From assembly GCF_013466785.1 (NCBI RefSeq), contig NZ_CP059163.1:930001-994000 (forward strand): a DNA stretch of 64,000 bases, read 5' to 3'. The translations under genes were made by a program, and so were the position numbers. The notes beneath the pieces are model-generated. The model was not told the DNA's origin and searched no databases. It worked only from the letters and a program-made list of their open reading frames with translations. The DNA is from Nocardioides marinisabuli (GTDB lineage Bacteria; Actinomycetota; Actinomycetes; Propionibacteriales; Nocardioidaceae). Shown piece after piece: positions 60,566 through 64,000 of this stretch. Each line of letters opens with the position of its first letter. Within the stretch, counting starts at the first letter, position 1.

Positions 60566-60590
60566 GCCCGCCCGGTGGGACCGGGCGGGC
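60566..60590 (-). terminator. rpoC terminator
   Basis: Perfect 11-bp GC-rich arms (60566-60576 and 60580-60590) with a 3-nt loop, 29 nt after the rpoC stop, followed on the minus strand by TGTGGTGATTT. Likely the end of the rpoBC transcript. Confidence 0.75.
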
Positions 60591-60618
60591 TGGGCGTCGA
60601 GCTGTGCTCAGGTGGAGA

Positions 60619-64000
<3,382 letters not shown>

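Overview
The window comes from a very GC-rich actinobacterium, most likely a Nocardioidaceae member (Nocardioides-like). The evidence is heavy G/C bias at third codon positions, frequent GTG starts, ATGA/GTGA gene overlaps, actinobacterial families (IdeR, Ruc-like zinc-ribbon protein, DUF2277, MSMEG_6728 family, MenJ-type reductase), and gene order partly shared with the M. tuberculosis Rv0985c-Rv0996 neighbourhood. I count about 55 protein genes, two tRNA genes, one insertion scar, several repeats, and rpoC running off the right edge.

Layout. 1-3 kb: AhpD-like protein divergent from a TetR regulator, then a 1.4 kb insertion scar bounded by a 39-bp repeat of the tRNA-Ala(CGC) 3' end. 3-15 kb: the galU-glp(moeA)-moaC-mog-rimJ-glpR block, divergent from 5-formyl-THF cycloligase; a 128-bp repeat in two copies; a penicillin-acylase-type hydrolase; a Ruc-like chaperone; a SAF protein whose frame looks doubly shifted; MscL; an LCP ligase with a coupled 62-aa protein. 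15-20 kb: endonuclease/phosphatase, tRNA-Arg(CCT), MSMEG_6728 protein, and a methylase/endonuclease pair that looks like a DpnII-type restriction system. 20-31 kb: DUF2277-sirtuin, IdeR, photolyase, GH13 glucosidase, and MarR plus a DHA2 exporter with a long structured leader, followed by small membrane proteins, PdxH and citrate synthase. 31-46 kb: DUF2252, SerC, two DUF202 proteins, a formylglycine-generating enzyme, macro-domain protein, topoisomerase IB, and a hydroxyacid-oxoacid transhydrogenase beside a YdiJ-like D-2-hydroxyglutarate dehydrogenase.

46-56 kb holds the most striking region. A GH5 glycosidase is followed by seven tightly overlapping genes: a small membrane protein; a processive GT2 synthase with an N-terminal MshEN-like (c-di-GMP-binding type) region; a polytopic GT-C-like membrane protein; a Pro/Glu-rich coiled-coil protein; two lipoproteins, one a PstS-like binding protein interrupted by a coiled coil; and a secreted protein with an internal duplication. 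I read it as a synthase-dependent exopolysaccharide system, analogous in logic to bacterial cellulose synthesis (GT2 plus cyclic-dinucleotide sensor plus glycosidase) but with different accessory parts.

56-64 kb: an ECF sigma factor (SigE family) with a coupled membrane protein, an acyltransferase, a MenJ-type reductase, a small acidic protein and rpoC. Across the window about 17 genes have a -10-like hexamer only 6-8 nt before the start codon, which suggests widespread leaderless transcription.
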